Source: Saprospiraceae bacterium UBA2329 (GTDB taxonomy: Bacteria; Bacteroidota; Bacteroidia; Chitinophagales; Saprospiraceae). Taken from it: a DNA stretch of 35,838 bases. Positions 24,000-31,206 of the stretch are shown one piece after another. The notes under the pieces were generated by a model. That model was not told the origin of the DNA, did no database searches, and saw only the letters and a list, made by a program, of their open reading frames with translations. The position numbers and the translations under genes were made by a program. The stretch lies in NCBI GenBank assembly GCA_002344975.1, contig DDUV01000059.1:1-35838 (forward strand), given 5' to 3'. Positions within the stretch are counted from its first letter, which is position 1; each line of letters starts with the position of its first letter.

Positions 24000-24139
24000 T
24001 TTGTTGGTGATTTTGGTGAAATAATACTATGTAGAGAGGTGAAATGAAAATTTGTCATCACCTGTCAGCCACCATTTGAGTACTACTTTGTCTTGTGTTT
24101 GGAAGTACTGAAACATCTCTCGTTCAACACAACATCACC

Positions 24140-25831
24140 TCAAAGCTGCAATATCTTTCTAAGTTCTTCCTTCGAGGCAGGAGCAGGCTCCTTGAGGTCC
24201 AATACCAATTTGTTGGAAGTCACATTAGAAGCGGCCTGTTGGAGGTCGCTGGGGCGCAAAACGGCTATTTTTCCGTTGGGGTGAACGGCCCAAAGCGTGC
24301 TGCCCGGCGCAATGGGGATGCGGCTTTTGCCGGAAATCATGACCTGATGGAGGGTGTTATGGCCAGGGTGTACCACATAGGCTACCCGCTGCTCGTAGGC
24401 ATTGCCGAATTGGTCGGTGATGCGGCCTGCTGCGATGGTAGGAGTAGTCGGCAGCGGTTGTGCAATCGCCCACAGCCCCAAGCGGTCAATGGTCATTTCG
24501 TGGCGCAGTTTCATCAGGAGCTTGGCGCCCGTTGTGCCTGCGTCGGCCCATTCTTTTTCCCGGGTTTTAATGGCTGTAGTTTTGTCTTTTTCTGCCTGGC
24601 GGTCTATTTCTGCCAATGCCTCCGTAGAGCGCTTTTTCCAGTCGGCCAATGCGCGCTCGTAGTCGGCATAAGCGCTGCGCCATTGGCTCAGGGCCTGGTC
24701 GTAAGCGCTGCCGGTGAGCACCGGATTGACGATGAGTTGGAGCGAGGTAGCGCCGTGGCTAAGCAGCAATTCATAATCCTCTGAATCTGCGATTTGCGTG
24801 AGTTTGGCCGATTGCCAGGTGACGCCGAAAGCGCGCTGATCGTAGGCGGGGCTGCGCGGCGAAATTTGCCAGATGGCGCCCTGATACAATTTTGCTTTTT
24901 GCCCGTCGGCGGTTTGCGGCACGGCATTGGCTAAGAAGTCCAGCTCGATGGTGGGCTGGTCCGGGTTGCTCTTTTGGGGTTTGGCGGGCACTGTGGGCGC
25001 CGGATTGCCGGCCAACCATTGTTCTTTCGACTTTGCTGCACGGTCATCCATGCGGACCAGCGCATCGTAGAGTGCTTGCTTTTCTTCGTAAAGCGGGTCG
25101 GAGGGGTTCAGGTCGCCCTGCCCGATGACTTCCGTGCGACTGAGTCCCTGATTCATCCAGGCATTTTTGTCGGCATCCAGAAAGTATTCGTAAAAGGCGG
25201 GCATTTTGCCGTTGGAAACGAGTTCGATTTGGGATTCAAAAGAAAGCTGAACGATTTTGCCGGGCGCCAGAAATACGCGTTGGCCGTTTTGTTCGGCATA
25301 AATTTCTACCATGCCGGCCGATTCCAACTGGCGTTTTACATTGCCCGAATCCTGTGTCAGTTTGATGCCTGCGAGAAAGAAATCAACGAAATCATCCAAT
25401 TTGCGGAAACGCAATTCCACATCGCCGGAAACGGGCCGACCGCTTTGGTCAATAAAAGCATCTGCGGGGACGGTGATGTGCGGGTTGCCTTCGAGGCTTG
25501 TAACTTGTGCGGAGGGCAGTATGTGTGTTTGGTACGGAAGTTCAATCTGGGGCAGTGGCGGCGGCGTGATGAGCTGCTTTTCCCATGCAGCGGTTTGTCG
25601 GCGGGCGTCTGAGGTGGTTCCGGGCGTTCTGAAAATGAGCAATAAAGCCACCGCCGCAGCAGCCAGTGCAGCGCCGGTGTACATGAGGCGGCGCATCTGG
25701 ACAATGCCGGTGCGACGCTTGCCGGAGCGGTGTTGGCGCAGCAGAGCGTCAAAATCCTTATGTCGGGCGATGTCTTCGCTCGACAAAGGGCGGGGAGTGG
25801 TGCGAAAGTCGTACTCGTTCTTCATACGCAT
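24140..25831 (-). CDS. Single-pass membrane protein with large periplasmic domain, partner of the adjacent sigma factor
   Basis: A 563-residue protein with a 48-residue basic cytoplasmic N-terminus, one transmembrane helix (about 50-68, MYTGAALAAAAVALLLIF) and a long periplasmic part. The latter starts with a Pro-rich stretch, then a beta-rich domain (HITVPADAFIDQSGRPVSGDVELRF) of a kind common in uncharacterised Bacteroidota proteins. Coiled-coil helices around residues 395-455 (WRSAYADYERALADWKKRST) come next, and the C-terminus is again beta-like. It starts 14 bases after the sigma factor gene on the same strand, the usual place of an anti-sigma factor, but the zinc-finger (HxxxCxxC) of common anti-sigmas is absent. 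The topology (short cytoplasmic head, one helix, big sensor) fits a membrane anti-sigma or sensor; this is inference. Start could be the second Met (MKNEYD). Confidence 0.72.
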   Translation of the reverse strand: MRMKNEYDFRTTPRPLSSEDIARHKDFDALLRQHRSGKRRTGIVQMRRLMYTGAALAAAAVALLLIFRTPGTTSDARRQTAAWEKQLITPPPLPQIELPYQTHILPSAQVTSLEGNPHITVPADAFIDQSGRPVSGDVELRFRKLDDFVDFFLAGIKLTQDSGNVKRQLESAGMVEIYAEQNGQRVFLAPGKIVQLSFESQIELVSNGKMPAFYEYFLDADKNAWMNQGLSRTEVIGQGDLNPSDPLYEEKQALYDALVRMDDRAAKSKEQWLAGNPAPTVPAKPQKSNPDQPTIELDFLANAVPQTADGQKAKLYQGAIWQISPRSPAYDQRAFGVTWQSAKLTQIADSEDYELLLSHGATSLQLIVNPVLTGSAYDQALSQWRSAYADYERALADWKKRSTEALAEIDRQAEKDKTTAIKTREKEWADAGTTGAKLLMKLRHEMTIDRLGLWAIAQPLPTTPTIAAGRITDQFGNAYEQRVAYVVHPGHNTLHQVMISGKSRIPIAPGSTLWAVHPNGKIAVLRPSDLQQAASNVTSNKLVLDLKEPAPASKEELRKILQL

Positions 25832-25845
25832 TTCTTATGGCAGCT

Positions 25846-26475
25846 TCAAAGCCCGGAAGCCGTTTGGTTATTAATCATTACCCCTTTCATTCGTTCCAAA
25901 ATCCGGTATGTTTTCACTTTGGCATTGCTCTCTGTAATGCCCAGAATATCAGCTATTTCTTTAAAAGACCGTTGTTCGAAGAAGCGCATCTCGATCATGG
26001 CTAAGTCCGCTTCTTTGAGCGACTGCATGGCGGTGAGCAAAAGGGTGCGCCGGGCCTCCGAGTGGTCTTCCTCAATCTCGTCCACCAAGGCATGCAGCCC
26101 GCCTTCCTCTACGCTGACGATGCGCGTTTTTTGTGCCTGTCGGTAGTGCCCTGCTATTTCGTTGGCTGCTATTCGATAGAGCCAGGCCGAAAAAGGCACT
26201 CCCTGAAACGTGTAATCGCCCAGCCTTTGCAGGGCTTTGAGAAACACCTGAGCGCACAAATCAGCGGCCAAGTCTTCGTCTTGAGAGCGGTTGTACAAAT
26301 ACCTGAACACAGGCTCGTAGTAACGCTCGTACAAGGAACGAAACATGACAGGATCGCGCTGAGCCGCCTGCACTTCCAACCATTCGGCGTGCATGGCCTC
26401 AGCGGAAACAGTTCGGTCGCTGCTGCCCTGAACCGCCTTATCTGTAGTATGGCTAATTTGTAGGTTCGAAAACAT
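25846..26475 (-). CDS. RNA polymerase sigma factor, ECF-like sigma-70 family
   Basis: A 209-residue sigma factor. Region 2 is seen at about residues 40-110 (FRSLYERYYEPVFRYLYNRS, DEDLAADLCAQVFLKALQRL, FSAWLYRIAANEIAGHYRQA), and region 4 at about 145-200 with the helix-turn-helix RSFKEIADILGITESNAKVK. Regions 1 and 3 are lacking, as in ECF sigmas. An N-terminal extension of about 35 polar residues is present. The ATG start MFSNLQ is preferred over a TTG start 51 bases upstream. It is followed 14 bases later by the membrane partner gene, which suggests release by an envelope signal (inference). The divergent GNAT gene starts 71 bases away; a 12-bp palindrome lies between. Confidence 0.9.
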   Translation of the reverse strand: MFSNLQISHTTDKAVQGSSDRTVSAEAMHAEWLEVQAAQRDPVMFRSLYERYYEPVFRYLYNRSQDEDLAADLCAQVFLKALQRLGDYTFQGVPFSAWLYRIAANEIAGHYRQAQKTRIVSVEEGGLHALVDEIEEDHSEARRTLLLTAMQSLKEADLAMIEMRFFEQRSFKEIADILGITESNAKVKTYRILERMKGVMINNQTASGL

Positions 26476-26521
26476 CAGCTCCGGAATTTTTCCTTGTTTC
26501 TCGGCTGTTTCACTTTCATAA

Positions 26522-26533
26522 TGCAAATTTGCA
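26522..26533. promoter_or_regulatory. Palindrome between the sigma factor and GNAT genes
   Basis: TGCAAATTTGCA is a perfect 12-bp palindrome in the 71-base divergent gap, 13 bases before the GNAT ATG. It could be an operator for a dimeric regulator, but it is short and AT-rich, and no second copy was noticed. Confidence 0.25.
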
Positions 26534-26546
26534 AAAAAGATACATC

Positions 26547-27083
26547 ATGGCTCCCGACTTTTTATTCGTTTCTGATCAATTACACCTTTCTGCCTTTCGC
26601 GAAAGCGATAAAAGCGACCTGATACACTGGCTTCAGGACGAAATTGTTCATCAATATACGCTGCACATGCCTTTCCCTTACGGGGAAAAAGAGGCTGACG
26701 AGTGGCTGGAACTTACCCGAAAAATGGAGGAGAAGCATGCCTGCCGTCCCAACTGGGCCATCCGTAATGCAGAAGGTCGGCTCATCGGCGGTATTGGGAG
26801 AAGTATGCACAAAGGAGAAGAAAATCATTGGGATGAAATCGGCTATTGGCTGGCGGCGCCTTATCGCGGCAAAGGGGTAATGACTTCGGTGGTAGATTTC
26901 TTTTGCCGGTACTGGTTTGAACATTCGCCTTTGGTGCGCATAGAGGCGGCTGTGTTCGACATCAATCCTGCCTCGGCCAGGGTGCTGGAAAAAACTGGTT
27001 TTGAGTACGAAGGGCGCTTGCGCAAAAAGTATTTCAAAAACGGACGTTTTTTGGACGGGCTGATGTACGGGAGGTTGAAGTAG
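26547..27083 (+). CDS. GNAT N-acetyltransferase (RimJ/RimL type)
   Basis: A 178-residue acetyltransferase using acetyl-CoA. The acetyl-CoA pyrophosphate-binding loop is YWLAAPYRGKGVMTSVVDFF (consensus R/Q-x-x-G-x-G/A), preceded by WAIRNAEGRLIGGIG, and followed by the RimL-type tail IEAAVFDINPASARVLEKTG, then FEYEGRLRKKY. The RimJ/RimL layout with the Asn-x-x-S-x-x-V-x-E-K-x-G-F motif is complete. The substrate, an N-terminus or a small amine, is unknown. The ATG start is preferred to a TTG start 18 bases upstream. The TAG stop codon is the second to fourth base of the first unit of a heptamer repeat array. Divergent from the sigma factor gene. Confidence 0.88.
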   Translation: MAPDFLFVSDQLHLSAFRESDKSDLIHWLQDEIVHQYTLHMPFPYGEKEADEWLELTRKMEEKHACRPNWAIRNAEGRLIGGIGRSMHKGEENHWDEIGYWLAAPYRGKGVMTSVVDFFCRYWFEHSPLVRIEAAVFDINPASARVLEKTGFEYEGRLRKKYFKNGRFLDGLMYGRLK

Positions 27084-27150
27084 GCGGTTTTCGGTAGGCG
27101 GTTTTCAGGGGTGAGGGGTGAGTGTGTGAGAAGTGAGGGGTGAGTGCCCT
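27080..27150. repeat. Heptanucleotide repeats starting in the GNAT stop codon
   Basis: The array is GTAGGCG, GTTTTCG, GTAGGCG, GTTTTCA, GGGGTGA, GGGGTGA, GTGTGTG, AGAAGTG, AGGGGTG, exactly 7 bases per unit from 27080. The first unit includes the TAG stop codon of the GNAT gene. GTAGGCG belongs to the GTNGGCR family of positions 1-84. The GGGGTGA part reappears inverted at the right edge of the window. Confidence 0.85.
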
Positions 27151-27153
27151 GCT

Positions 27154-27205
27154 TAGTGAAGGGGTGACTAACGGGGCTGAAACTTGCCGAGTCACCCCTT
27201 CACTA
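27154..27205. repeat. Perfect 16-bp inverted repeat between convergent genes
   Basis: TAGTGAAGGGGTGACT (27154-27169) and AGTCACCCCTTCACTA (27190-27205) are exact reverse complements around a 20-base loop. No T run follows either side, so a classical intrinsic terminator is not supported. The arms contain the GGGGTGA repeat unit, so the inverted repeat may have come from the repeat family itself. Confidence 0.8.
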
Positions 27206-27210
27206 CCCCC

Positions 27211-27294
27211 AAAACCTTGAACCCAAAACCTTGAACCCACCTTCCCACGCCTGTGGCGTGGTTCGGTGGATAAAACCCGGAACCCCAAACCCGC
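27211..27294. repeat. Heptanucleotide repeats of the GTTYCGG/GTTCAAG family (inverted)
   Basis: A 14-base double unit AAAACCTTGAACCC occurs twice in tandem (27211-27224, 27225-27238), and AACCCGG, AACCCCA, AACCCGC follow at 27274-27294. On the other strand these read GTTCAAG-GTTTTGG, the family seen near 22.56 and 35.66 kb. A short hairpin CCACGCC-TGT-GGCGTGG lies at 27245-27261. The array ends 7 bases before the stop codon of the next gene (27302). Confidence 0.85.
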
Positions 27295-27301
27295 TGGGCT
27301 T

Positions 27302-28147
27302 TCACATTTTTACAAAACGAACCTGAACGGGTATGGAATCGGTGGTGTATCCCGTGAGGAAATAGATGCCGGGCGGGAGCATAGCCGTTTGCAGTGCGTT
27401 TCGGAGGTTGTTCCAATGTGCATTGAATGCCTGTCCTTGCAAATTCCACAGCCGGAGGGATGTGGGCGCCATATCTACATCTTTTAAGAACAAGTAATCG
27501 GTGACCGGATTGGGCCATGCGAGCGGTTGGATTGCATCCGAAGTCGTCGTTTTAGAAACAAGCCCGCAATACACCCTGAAAAGATAGAGCAGGGTGTCCT
27601 GATTGGGGGCAAAAGCTCTCGTTACTTTTACAAAATCCAAACCCTCATAACCCGGCTGAGGCTGATAAAATACCCCTGCGCCGTCGGTTGGCTCCAGCAC
27701 GATATAAGAGCGGCCAAACTGCGCTGAATCCAGGATGGCCGGCGCGGACCAGCCGCTGAGATTGTTGACGTAAATGGAATCCAAGCAGTCCACCTCAAAA
27801 GAATATACGGTGGAAATGCTTTCTTCGCAACCGATATTGAAAATATAAATACCTGTATCACAGGTGATTTGGGTGGCTCTGGCGCATTGTATGACGACGG
27901 TGTCACGGCCTGTGAAACAAGGCGGCGCAATGTATTGCAAGATATTGGCCTCGATAAAATCGCCCAATAAAGAGGAGTGGCCGTAAGAGGCGCGCTTCAC
28001 AATTTGCGGCGGGTTCCAGGTAGGATACCCCAAACTACCGATGACCGAAGTGTCTCCGCATGGCAGGTTGATTTCTTCCGTAAATGTTTGTGCATTCAAC
28101 GCCAACGGCATCAGGCCCAAAAGGCTGATAAGCATCCATGTTTTCAT
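27302..28147 (-). CDS. Secreted T9SS type A sorting-domain protein of unknown function
   Basis: A 281-residue protein with a signal peptide at residues 1-20 (MKTWMLISLLGLMPLALNAQ). The middle (about 22-190) is beta-rich with two repeated Ig-like or cadherin-like segments, each containing a similar sequence: ILQYIAPPCFTGRDTVVIQC and FYQPQPGYEGLDFVKVTR, followed by a short extracellular-type tail (TGIYIFNIGCEE and TLLYLFRVYCGL). Cysteines come in even numbers and may form disulfides. The last 75 residues are the T9SS sorting domain (LAWPNPVTDYLFLKD ... LRLWNLQGQAF ... LPPGIYFLTG). Probably surface-attached; no enzyme motif is seen. It is divergent from the SulP gene and convergent with the GNAT gene across the repeat-filled gap. 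Confidence 0.72.
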   Translation of the reverse strand: MKTWMLISLLGLMPLALNAQTFTEEINLPCGDTSVIGSLGYPTWNPPQIVKRASYGHSSLLGDFIEANILQYIAPPCFTGRDTVVIQCARATQITCDTGIYIFNIGCEESISTVYSFEVDCLDSIYVNNLSGWSAPAILDSAQFGRSYIVLEPTDGAGVFYQPQPGYEGLDFVKVTRAFAPNQDTLLYLFRVYCGLVSKTTTSDAIQPLAWPNPVTDYLFLKDVDMAPTSLRLWNLQGQAFNAHWNNLRNALQTAMLPPGIYFLTGYTTDSIPVQVRFVKM

Positions 28148-28249
28148 AATCTTTGTTTTTTTTAAAGACAGGTGCGCGGGCAAGATTCGTTGGCAAATTT
28201 GAAGCTATTTGATTGTATATCAATAAGTATAGTACAGTACCCGCTGAAA

Positions 28250-28295
28250 TGTGACCAACATCACGATAGATTGCCTGTGCTGCGGGATACCTTTG
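28250..28295 (+). promoter_or_regulatory. Promoter of the SulP gene with a Crp/Fnr-like palindrome
   Basis: TACCTTTG at 28288-28295 fits the -7 consensus and would start transcription near 28302, about 29 bases before the ATG. No TTG lies at the right distance for -33. Instead TGTGA-CCAACA-TCACG (28250-28265), a near-exact match to the Crp half-site spacing TGTGA-N6-TCACA, is centred about 44 bases before that start, the position used by class II activators. Confidence 0.45.
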
Positions 28296-28330
28296 CCCCG
28301 ATTTTATTGAGAACAACAATTGGCGCATCC

Positions 28331-30058
28331 ATGCAACTCAAACAACTTCTGCCCATTCTTTCCTGGCTTCCCGGATATGATAAAAGCAATCTGCGCGGCG
28401 ATCTCAGCGCCGGCCTCACGGTAGGCGTTATGCTCATCCCGCAGGGCATGGCTTATGCAATGATTGCCGGCATGCCGCCCATTTACGGCCTGTACGCCGC
28501 CACCATACCTATCATTTTGTACTCTATGCTGGGCACCTCGCGGCAATTGGCTGTTGGTCCGGTAGCCATGATCTCCCTGCTCACCGCAGCCGGCGTGGGC
28601 GCTATGGCGGAGGCAGGCTCTGAAAATTACATCAGCTTAGTCATTACTCTGGCACTGATGGTGGGCGTGATTCAGTTATTGCTGGGCGTTTTCCGGCTGG
28701 GATTTATGGTCAATTTTCTTTCGCACCCGGTCATCAGCGGGTTCACCTCGGCGGCGGCCATTGTCATCGGGCTGAGCCAACTCAAACATCTGCTGGGCAT
28801 CAACATGCCGAAGGGCGAGCATCTCCACGAAATACTGCACGGCGCCTGGCAGCACATCGGCGAAACCAAGCTGCTGACGCTCGGCATCGGCGTGGGTGCC
28901 ATTGTACTTATTCAGGTGGTCAAAAAATGGAAAAAATCCTTCCCCGGTTCTTTGCTCGCGGTGGCTGCCGGCATCCTCTTGGTGTGGGGGCTGGGCCTGC
29001 ACGAACAAGGTGTAAAAATAGTAGGCAAAGTACCCGGCGGTCTGCCTGCATTGGGCTTGCCCCGGTTGGACTGGGCCACCATTCAATCGCTGTTGCCCAT
29101 TGCTATGGCCATTTCTTTGGTGGCGTTTATGGAGAGCATCGCCGTAGCCAAAGCCATGCAGTCGCGGCACAGGAATTACAAACTCGACGCCAATCAGGAG
29201 TTGATTGCACTGGGTGCGGCCAACATCGGCGGGGCGTTTTTGCAATCCTTCCCGGTTACGGGCGGCTTCTCGCGCACGGCGGTCAACGATCAGGCCGGAG
29301 CGCGCACAGGGCTGGCCGGCATTTTCAGTGCGGCATTGGTGATTGTCACGTTGTTGTTTCTTACTCCTCTGTTCGAGTTCTTGCCCAATGCCGTGCTGGC
29401 CGCCGTCATCATGGTGGCGGTGTACGGACTGATTGATTACAAAGAGGCGCGGCACTTGTGGCACAGCAATCGCAGCGATTTTACTTTATGGCTGATTACG
29501 TTCGTCGCCACTTTGTTCATCGGCATTGAGCAGGGCATCGGGCTGGGCGTTATTTTGTCGCTGGCCTTGGTCATTTTCCGCACTACGCGGCCACACATCG
29601 CGGTGTTGGGGCGCGTACCCGATTCGGATTTTTACAGAAATGTGGAGCGTTTTTCCAACCTGATTCAACGCCCCGACATCCTCATCGTCCGTTTTGATGC
29701 GCAGTTGTATTTTGCCAATGTGAACCATTTCAAGGATTCGATAGACAATTTGGTGTCGCAAAAAGGCGAAGCCCTGCGCGCCATTGTGCTCAATGCAGAG
29801 AGCATCAATAACTTAGACAGTTCGGGTGTACATGCCCTGGAGGAAGTAATAGAGCAATACCGCCGCATGAATATTGCCGTCTATTTTGTGAGTGTGAAAG
29901 GCCCGGTTCGCGATGCGATGGCCAAAGCGCACCTGACAGACAAAATCGGGGGTGGCAATTTCTTTATGAGCAATCAGCAGGCGGTGGATGCCTTTGACCA
30001 GAAAAATACGGGCAATACAGAGGCATTTGCAGACTATGCGCTGCAAACAAATGTTTGA
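28331..30058 (+). CDS. SulP family anion transporter with C-terminal STAS domain
   Basis: A 575-residue inner-membrane transporter of the SLC26/SulP family. The membrane domain (about residues 20-425) opens with the family signature GLTVGVMLIPQGMAYAMIAG and PPIYGLYAATIPIILYSMLG, and includes SFPVTGGFSRTAVNDQAGARTGLAG. The STAS domain (about 445-560) has NAESINNLDSSGVHALEEVI with the conserved Asp-Ser-Ser-Gly loop. SulP members carry sulfate, bicarbonate or other anions; the substrate cannot be read here. A link to the upstream sulfite-type molybdoenzyme (sulfate movement) is only contextual. The longer in-frame start at 28172 was rejected because it adds a non-conserved leader running through the promoter. 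It converges with the LytTR gene with a 10-base gap. Confidence 0.9.
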   Translation: MQLKQLLPILSWLPGYDKSNLRGDLSAGLTVGVMLIPQGMAYAMIAGMPPIYGLYAATIPIILYSMLGTSRQLAVGPVAMISLLTAAGVGAMAEAGSENYISLVITLALMVGVIQLLLGVFRLGFMVNFLSHPVISGFTSAAAIVIGLSQLKHLLGINMPKGEHLHEILHGAWQHIGETKLLTLGIGVGAIVLIQVVKKWKKSFPGSLLAVAAGILLVWGLGLHEQGVKIVGKVPGGLPALGLPRLDWATIQSLLPIAMAISLVAFMESIAVAKAMQSRHRNYKLDANQELIALGAANIGGAFLQSFPVTGGFSRTAVNDQAGARTGLAGIFSAALVIVTLLFLTPLFEFLPNAVLAAVIMVAVYGLIDYKEARHLWHSNRSDFTLWLITFVATLFIGIEQGIGLGVILSLALVIFRTTRPHIAVLGRVPDSDFYRNVERFSNLIQRPDILIVRFDAQLYFANVNHFKDSIDNLVSQKGEALRAIVLNAESINNLDSSGVHALEEVIEQYRRMNIAVYFVSVKGPVRDAMAKAHLTDKIGGGNFFMSNQQAVDAFDQKNTGNTEAFADYALQTNV

Positions 30059-30068
30059 TTATTTGTAA

Positions 30069-31007
30069 CTATTTGCCGGGATTCAGGCGCTCTTTCAGCG
30101 TTTTGAGTCTCGTTCTTTGCATCACAAACTCCGTTTTGTCGTCGTTCATGCGCAGGATGTATTTGTCGTTTTCCCAATAGGAGTAATTTTTTACAAAACG
30201 CAATTGCACCAGCACTGCCCGGTTTACCCTGAAAAACAATTCCGGGTCGAGTTGTTCTTCCAATTCGCTGATCGTCAGTCCGATACCATAAGTTTTTCCA
30301 TTTGTTACAGCCATATAGTTCTTGCCTTCCACCTCAAACCACCACACCTGATCTACCGGCAGCAGGAGGGTGCCCTCATCGTCTCCGGCTTGCACATATT
30401 GCAGGTATTTGGGGGCTTCCGGCGTTTGCAGTGCCTCCGACAGTCGCGAAAAGCGCTCTTTGTTCCATTCGTTATAATTGAGAAACAGGTTGAAATTCAG
30501 GATCAAATACCCGAAAACGAGGTATGGCAGCAGGTAATTCACATACATCCTGGCAGTGAAAAAATACTCCGGGAAATAATCGCCCCACACATAGTCGGGG
30601 TAAAACACCACCAAATACCGCAGCCCGTTGGTGATAGGGCCGAAGACCAAAATGGCCGTCAAGACCAAAGGCAGAAAACGCAACTGATGCAGCAACCAAC
30701 CTTTGAACGACAAGGCCACTTCATCCAACCGTCCCAGTGAAAAATACAATAGTGTCAGGCGCAAAAAGATGAACACAGAAAGCAGTTCAAAAACAAAATA
30801 GTACAACAACAGCGAGCGCAACCACTCGAATATGCGCCCTTCCAACAGCAGCCGAAACTCGCCGAAGCCCGGCCGCTGCAAAGTAAAAAGCTGGTACAAC
30901 AATATGCCGATGAGGGTGTAAACCAACCAAGCCCATCCCCGGCCCACCCTGAAATCCACTCTTATCTTTTGTGCAGCAGCCGTAGTGTTTGTATCCATAT
31001 CTTCCAT
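30069..31007 (-). CDS. Membrane-bound LytTR DNA-binding regulator
   Basis: A 312-residue protein. Four to five hydrophobic helices occupy about residues 25-175 (GWAWLVYTLIGILLYQLF, LLLYYFVFELLSVFIFLRL, FLPLVLTAILVFGPI, LLPYLVFGYLILNFNLFL). A C-terminal LytTR domain follows from about 210 (TLLLPVDQVWWFEVEGKNYM, ISELEEQLDPELFFRVNRAV, VKNYSYWENDKYIL). LytTR domains bind pairs of direct repeats. No receiver or histidine kinase domain is seen, so the membrane part may be the sensor itself, as in other Bacteroidota membrane-LytTR proteins. The start could also be the Met at 30998. It is divergent from the S41 gene; a pair of exact 10-bp direct repeats lies upstream. Its 3' end is 10 bases from the SulP gene end. 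Confidence 0.87.
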   Translation of the reverse strand: MEDMDTNTTAAAQKIRVDFRVGRGWAWLVYTLIGILLYQLFTLQRPGFGEFRLLLEGRIFEWLRSLLLYYFVFELLSVFIFLRLTLLYFSLGRLDEVALSFKGWLLHQLRFLPLVLTAILVFGPITNGLRYLVVFYPDYVWGDYFPEYFFTARMYVNYLLPYLVFGYLILNFNLFLNYNEWNKERFSRLSEALQTPEAPKYLQYVQAGDDEGTLLLPVDQVWWFEVEGKNYMAVTNGKTYGIGLTISELEEQLDPELFFRVNRAVLVQLRFVKNYSYWENDKYILRMNDDKTEFVMQRTRLKTLKERLNPGK

Positions 31008-31016
31008 TTGCGGCCC

Positions 31017-31024
31017 CGAAAGTA
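31017..31024 (-). promoter_or_regulatory. Possible -7 element of the LytTR gene
   Basis: On the minus strand TACTTTCG (31024-31017) differs from TAnnTTTG at one base and lies 9 bases before the ATG at 31007. The short distance would give a nearly leaderless mRNA; the alternative ATG at 30998 gives a little more leader. No good -33 TTG is seen; the direct repeats lie where it would be. Confidence 0.3.
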
Positions 31025-31036
31025 GAAAACTTTCAC

Positions 31037-31067
31037 CCGTATTTCACGCCGTCCTATCCGTATTTCA
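31037..31067. promoter_or_regulatory. Direct-repeat pair, possible LytTR operator
   Basis: CCGTATTTCA occurs exactly at 31037-31046 and again at 31058-31067, a start-to-start distance of 21 bases. LytTR regulators classically bind two direct repeats of about 9-10 bases spaced about two helical turns. The pair lies upstream of the LytTR gene's own start, in the gap shared with the divergent peptidase gene. Confidence 0.5.
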
Positions 31068-31131
31068 GGAAAAAAAGCCCTTATGCGCTCCTTGTTTCAG
31101 CCCTGCAATTCCTTATCCCGCTCCGTCGCTC

Positions 31132-31163
31132 TTGACATCGGGGAAAAGGCCGGTATATCTTTG
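31132..31163 (+). promoter_or_regulatory. Promoter of the S41 peptidase gene
   Basis: TTG at 31132-31134 (within TTGACA) and TATCTTTG at 31156-31163, 21 bases apart, match the Bacteroidota promoter. The predicted start near 31170 gives a leader of about 37 bases before the ATG at 31207. Confidence 0.6.
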
Positions 31164-31206
31164 TCGCATTCAATCACATTTACTTTCATCTGAAAAACAA
31201 TTGATT

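Noticed and set aside
27080..27294. Repeat arrays considered as CRISPR
   Set aside because: Units are 7 bases and contiguous, there are no unique spacers of about 30 bases, and no cas gene is in the window.
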